From assembly GCF_000813145.1 (NCBI RefSeq), contig NZ_BAZF01000003.1, positions 62,001-126,000 on the forward strand: a DNA stretch of 64,000 nucleotides, given 5' to 3'. The notes below the pieces were generated by a model, which saw nothing but the letters and a program-made list of their open reading frames with translations, was not told where the DNA came from and did not search any database. A program made the position numbers and the translations under genes. Positions within the stretch are counted from its first letter, which is position 1. Each line of letters begins with the position of its first letter. Of the stretch, positions 63,185 to 64,000 are shown piece after piece. Source of the stretch: Geobacter sp. OR-1. Lineage in GTDB: Bacteria; Desulfobacterota; Desulfuromonadia; Geobacterales; DSM-12255.

Positions 63185-63316
63185 GTGAGCAGCTCATACA
63201 ACAGTCGGCCGGGCGTGGCCGAGGTGATGGTCAAGGGGGACAAGTTCGAAGTGGTTCGCAAACGCGGAACAGTCGAAGACCTGATTAAAGGTGAGCGGGT
63301 CGCTTCGTTTCTGTAA
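63185..63316 (+). CDS. Small 43-residue protein
   Basis: A 43-residue frame from GTG (63185) with GGAG 7 bases upstream. It is basic and hydrophilic ([35 protein letters not shown] at residues 17-36), ending ASFL, without cysteines or membrane segments. The last 26 bases overlap the start of the CAP-domain gene in a different frame. The good ribosome site and promoter make it plausible. I do not recognise a family. It may be a leader peptide coupling translation of the next gene. Confidence 0.5.
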   Translation: MSSSYNSRPGVAEVMVKGDKFEVVRKRGTVEDLIKGERVASFL

Positions 63317-63755
63317 GCGGCGCGGGCAGGCGTTGATCGGGGCGCTCGTATGGGGTGGTCTGTCTCTCCTGCTGCTGACGTTTACAAGGCCGGCTTTGGC
63401 CGGCAAATACGAGGATGACCTGCTGGCATTGATTAACGGGTATCGGGCGGCAAACAGTCTCAAGCCGCTCACCGTGCACCCCGATTACGTCGCCCTGGCG
63501 AAAGAGCAGAGCCGGGCAATGAACAGGGCCCGCCGCCTGAGCCACGACGGTTTCCATGACCGCTTCAGCAGAGCGGTCACCGTTGGCGCCAACGGCTGCA
63601 TCGAGAACTCGGGCTGGAATTATCAGACAGCCAACGGCCTTCTTGCTGCCTGGCAGAAGTCGCCGGGCCATGACCGGAACCTGCTCGACCCGGTCATCAC
63701 CGGTGTCGGCATTGCCAGGACCGGAACATACGTAACCTTTTTCGCCTGTTACTGA
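63291..63755 (+). CDS. CAP (SCP/PR-1) domain-containing exported protein
   Basis: A 154-residue protein: basic N-terminus, signal/anchor segment (about 14-38, [20 protein letters not shown]), then a CAP domain (about 40-154) with [28 protein letters not shown] and [11 protein letters not shown], which carries the typical His-Glu-His surface (H in LSHDG, E in IENSGWNY, H in SPGHD). Secreted or periplasmic; CAP domains are found in proteins binding lipids or with unknown roles. GTG start at 63291 lies inside the preceding small ORF. Followed by dapA after 34 bases. Confidence 0.85.
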   Translation: MSGSLRFCKRRGQALIGALVWGGLSLLLLTFTRPALAGKYEDDLLALINGYRAANSLKPLTVHPDYVALAKEQSRAMNRARRLSHDGFHDRFSRAVTVGANGCIENSGWNYQTANGLLAAWQKSPGHDRNLLDPVITGVGIARTGTYVTFFACY

Positions 63756-63789
63756 AATACAAACCAATACCTTATCAGGAGGCATAAAC

Positions 63790-64000
63790 ATGTTCAAAGG
63801 AAGCATAGTTGCCATCGTTACCCCGTTCAATAACGGCCAGGTTGATTATGAAAAACTGCGCGAGCTGGTGGAGTTCCAGATCGCAGGGGGCACCGACGCC
63901 ATCGTGCCGTGCGGCACCACCGGCGAGGCCTCGACGCTTGATTACGACGAGCACCTGGACGTGATCAAGACCGTCATCGACCAGGTGAAGAAGCGGGTTC
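63790..64000 (+). CDS. dapA: 4-hydroxy-tetrahydrodipicolinate synthase (partial, 5' end)
   Basis: The first 70 codons of DapA before the window ends. It starts [20 protein letters not shown] with a GGAGG site 7 bases upstream and contains the substrate motif [12 protein letters not shown] (Thr-Thr pair). It makes the first committed product of lysine and diaminopimelate synthesis from pyruvate and aspartate semialdehyde. The catalytic lysine lies beyond the window. No overlap with the upstream CAP-domain gene. Confidence 0.96.
   Translation, partial: MFKGSIVAIVTPFNNGQVDYEKLRELVEFQIAGGTDAIVPCGTTGEASTLDYDEHLDVIKTVIDQVKKRV

Overview
This window looks like a chromosomal segment of a deltaproteobacterium of the Geobacter/Desulfuromonadales type. 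That assignment rests on gene content and arrangement recalled from the family, not on a database search. The supporting features are a GC-rich genome with strong Shine-Dalgarno sites, tandem kup genes, a prkA/DUF444/spoVR operon, HrcA/CIRCE heat-shock control, paired DUF507 genes, ResB/CcsA cytochrome c maturation, a GGDEF response regulator, a heme-globin sensor with a membrane tail, and a selenocysteine-type AhpD-like gene. Almost all of the sequence is coding. I see no rRNA, tRNA, CRISPR array, insertion sequence or prophage.

Layout. 0-5 kb: a YbgC thioesterase and a glycosyltransferase, convergent with ileS-lspA. 4.7-9 kb: a long regulated leader (sigma-70 promoter, c-di-AMP (ydaO-type) riboswitch candidate, terminator) in front of two tandem Kup potassium transporters. 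9-16.4 kb: a minus-strand operon of prkA, a DUF444/VWA gene, spoVR and a second, divergent PrkA-like ATPase. 16.5-25.4 kb: the heat-shock block, with groES-groEL and hrcA-grpE-dnaK-dnaJ each behind a CIRCE element; the second operon probably continues into a phospholipase D, two DUF507 genes and a lipoprotein. 25.5-27.5 kb: hemW and a nitrilase-family amidase. 27.5-32.6 kb: the envelope system tolQ-tolR-tolA-tolB, then pal and cpoB. 32.6-38 kb: a Tat subunit, a periplasmic cyclophilin, a DUF4139 protein, ResB/CcsA and a DEAD-box helicase with a long leader. 38.5-44 kb: mfd with two PpiC/SurA chaperones. 44-49 kb: a DnaJ homologue, two late heme-synthesis enzymes (protoporphyrinogen oxidase, ferrochelatase) around a hydrolase, and a globin-coupled membrane sensor. 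49-60.6 kb: a zinc-ribbon mini-protein, a MoxR ATPase, a frameshifted substrate-binding protein, a very large hybrid histidine kinase, a diguanylate cyclase response regulator, an unrecognised 655-residue protein and another histidine kinase. 60.6-64 kb: a glycine-zipper lipoprotein, a MATE transporter, the selenoprotein candidate, a 43-residue ORF, a CAP-domain protein and the start of dapA.

Three observations stand out. (1) At 62785-63045 on the minus strand an AhpD/carboxymuconolactone-decarboxylase-like gene reads through an in-frame TGA at the second position of its CxxC redox motif (CPTU). A perfect 6-bp hairpin with a GGTC loop begins exactly 11 nt after the TGA, the geometry of a bacterial SECIS. 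(2) The kup leader carries conserved blocks of the ydaO c-di-AMP riboswitch, but its two halves are separated by a roughly 110-bp dispersed repeat seated on top of a 7-bp stem. (3) Two further copies of that repeat lie inside transcribed gaps, between groES and groEL and between tolQ and tolR, so all three copies are within probable mRNAs.

Starts were chosen from Shine-Dalgarno spacing, overlaps with neighbours and family N-termini. Gene names and consensus motifs are from memory; no alignment or profile search was run.
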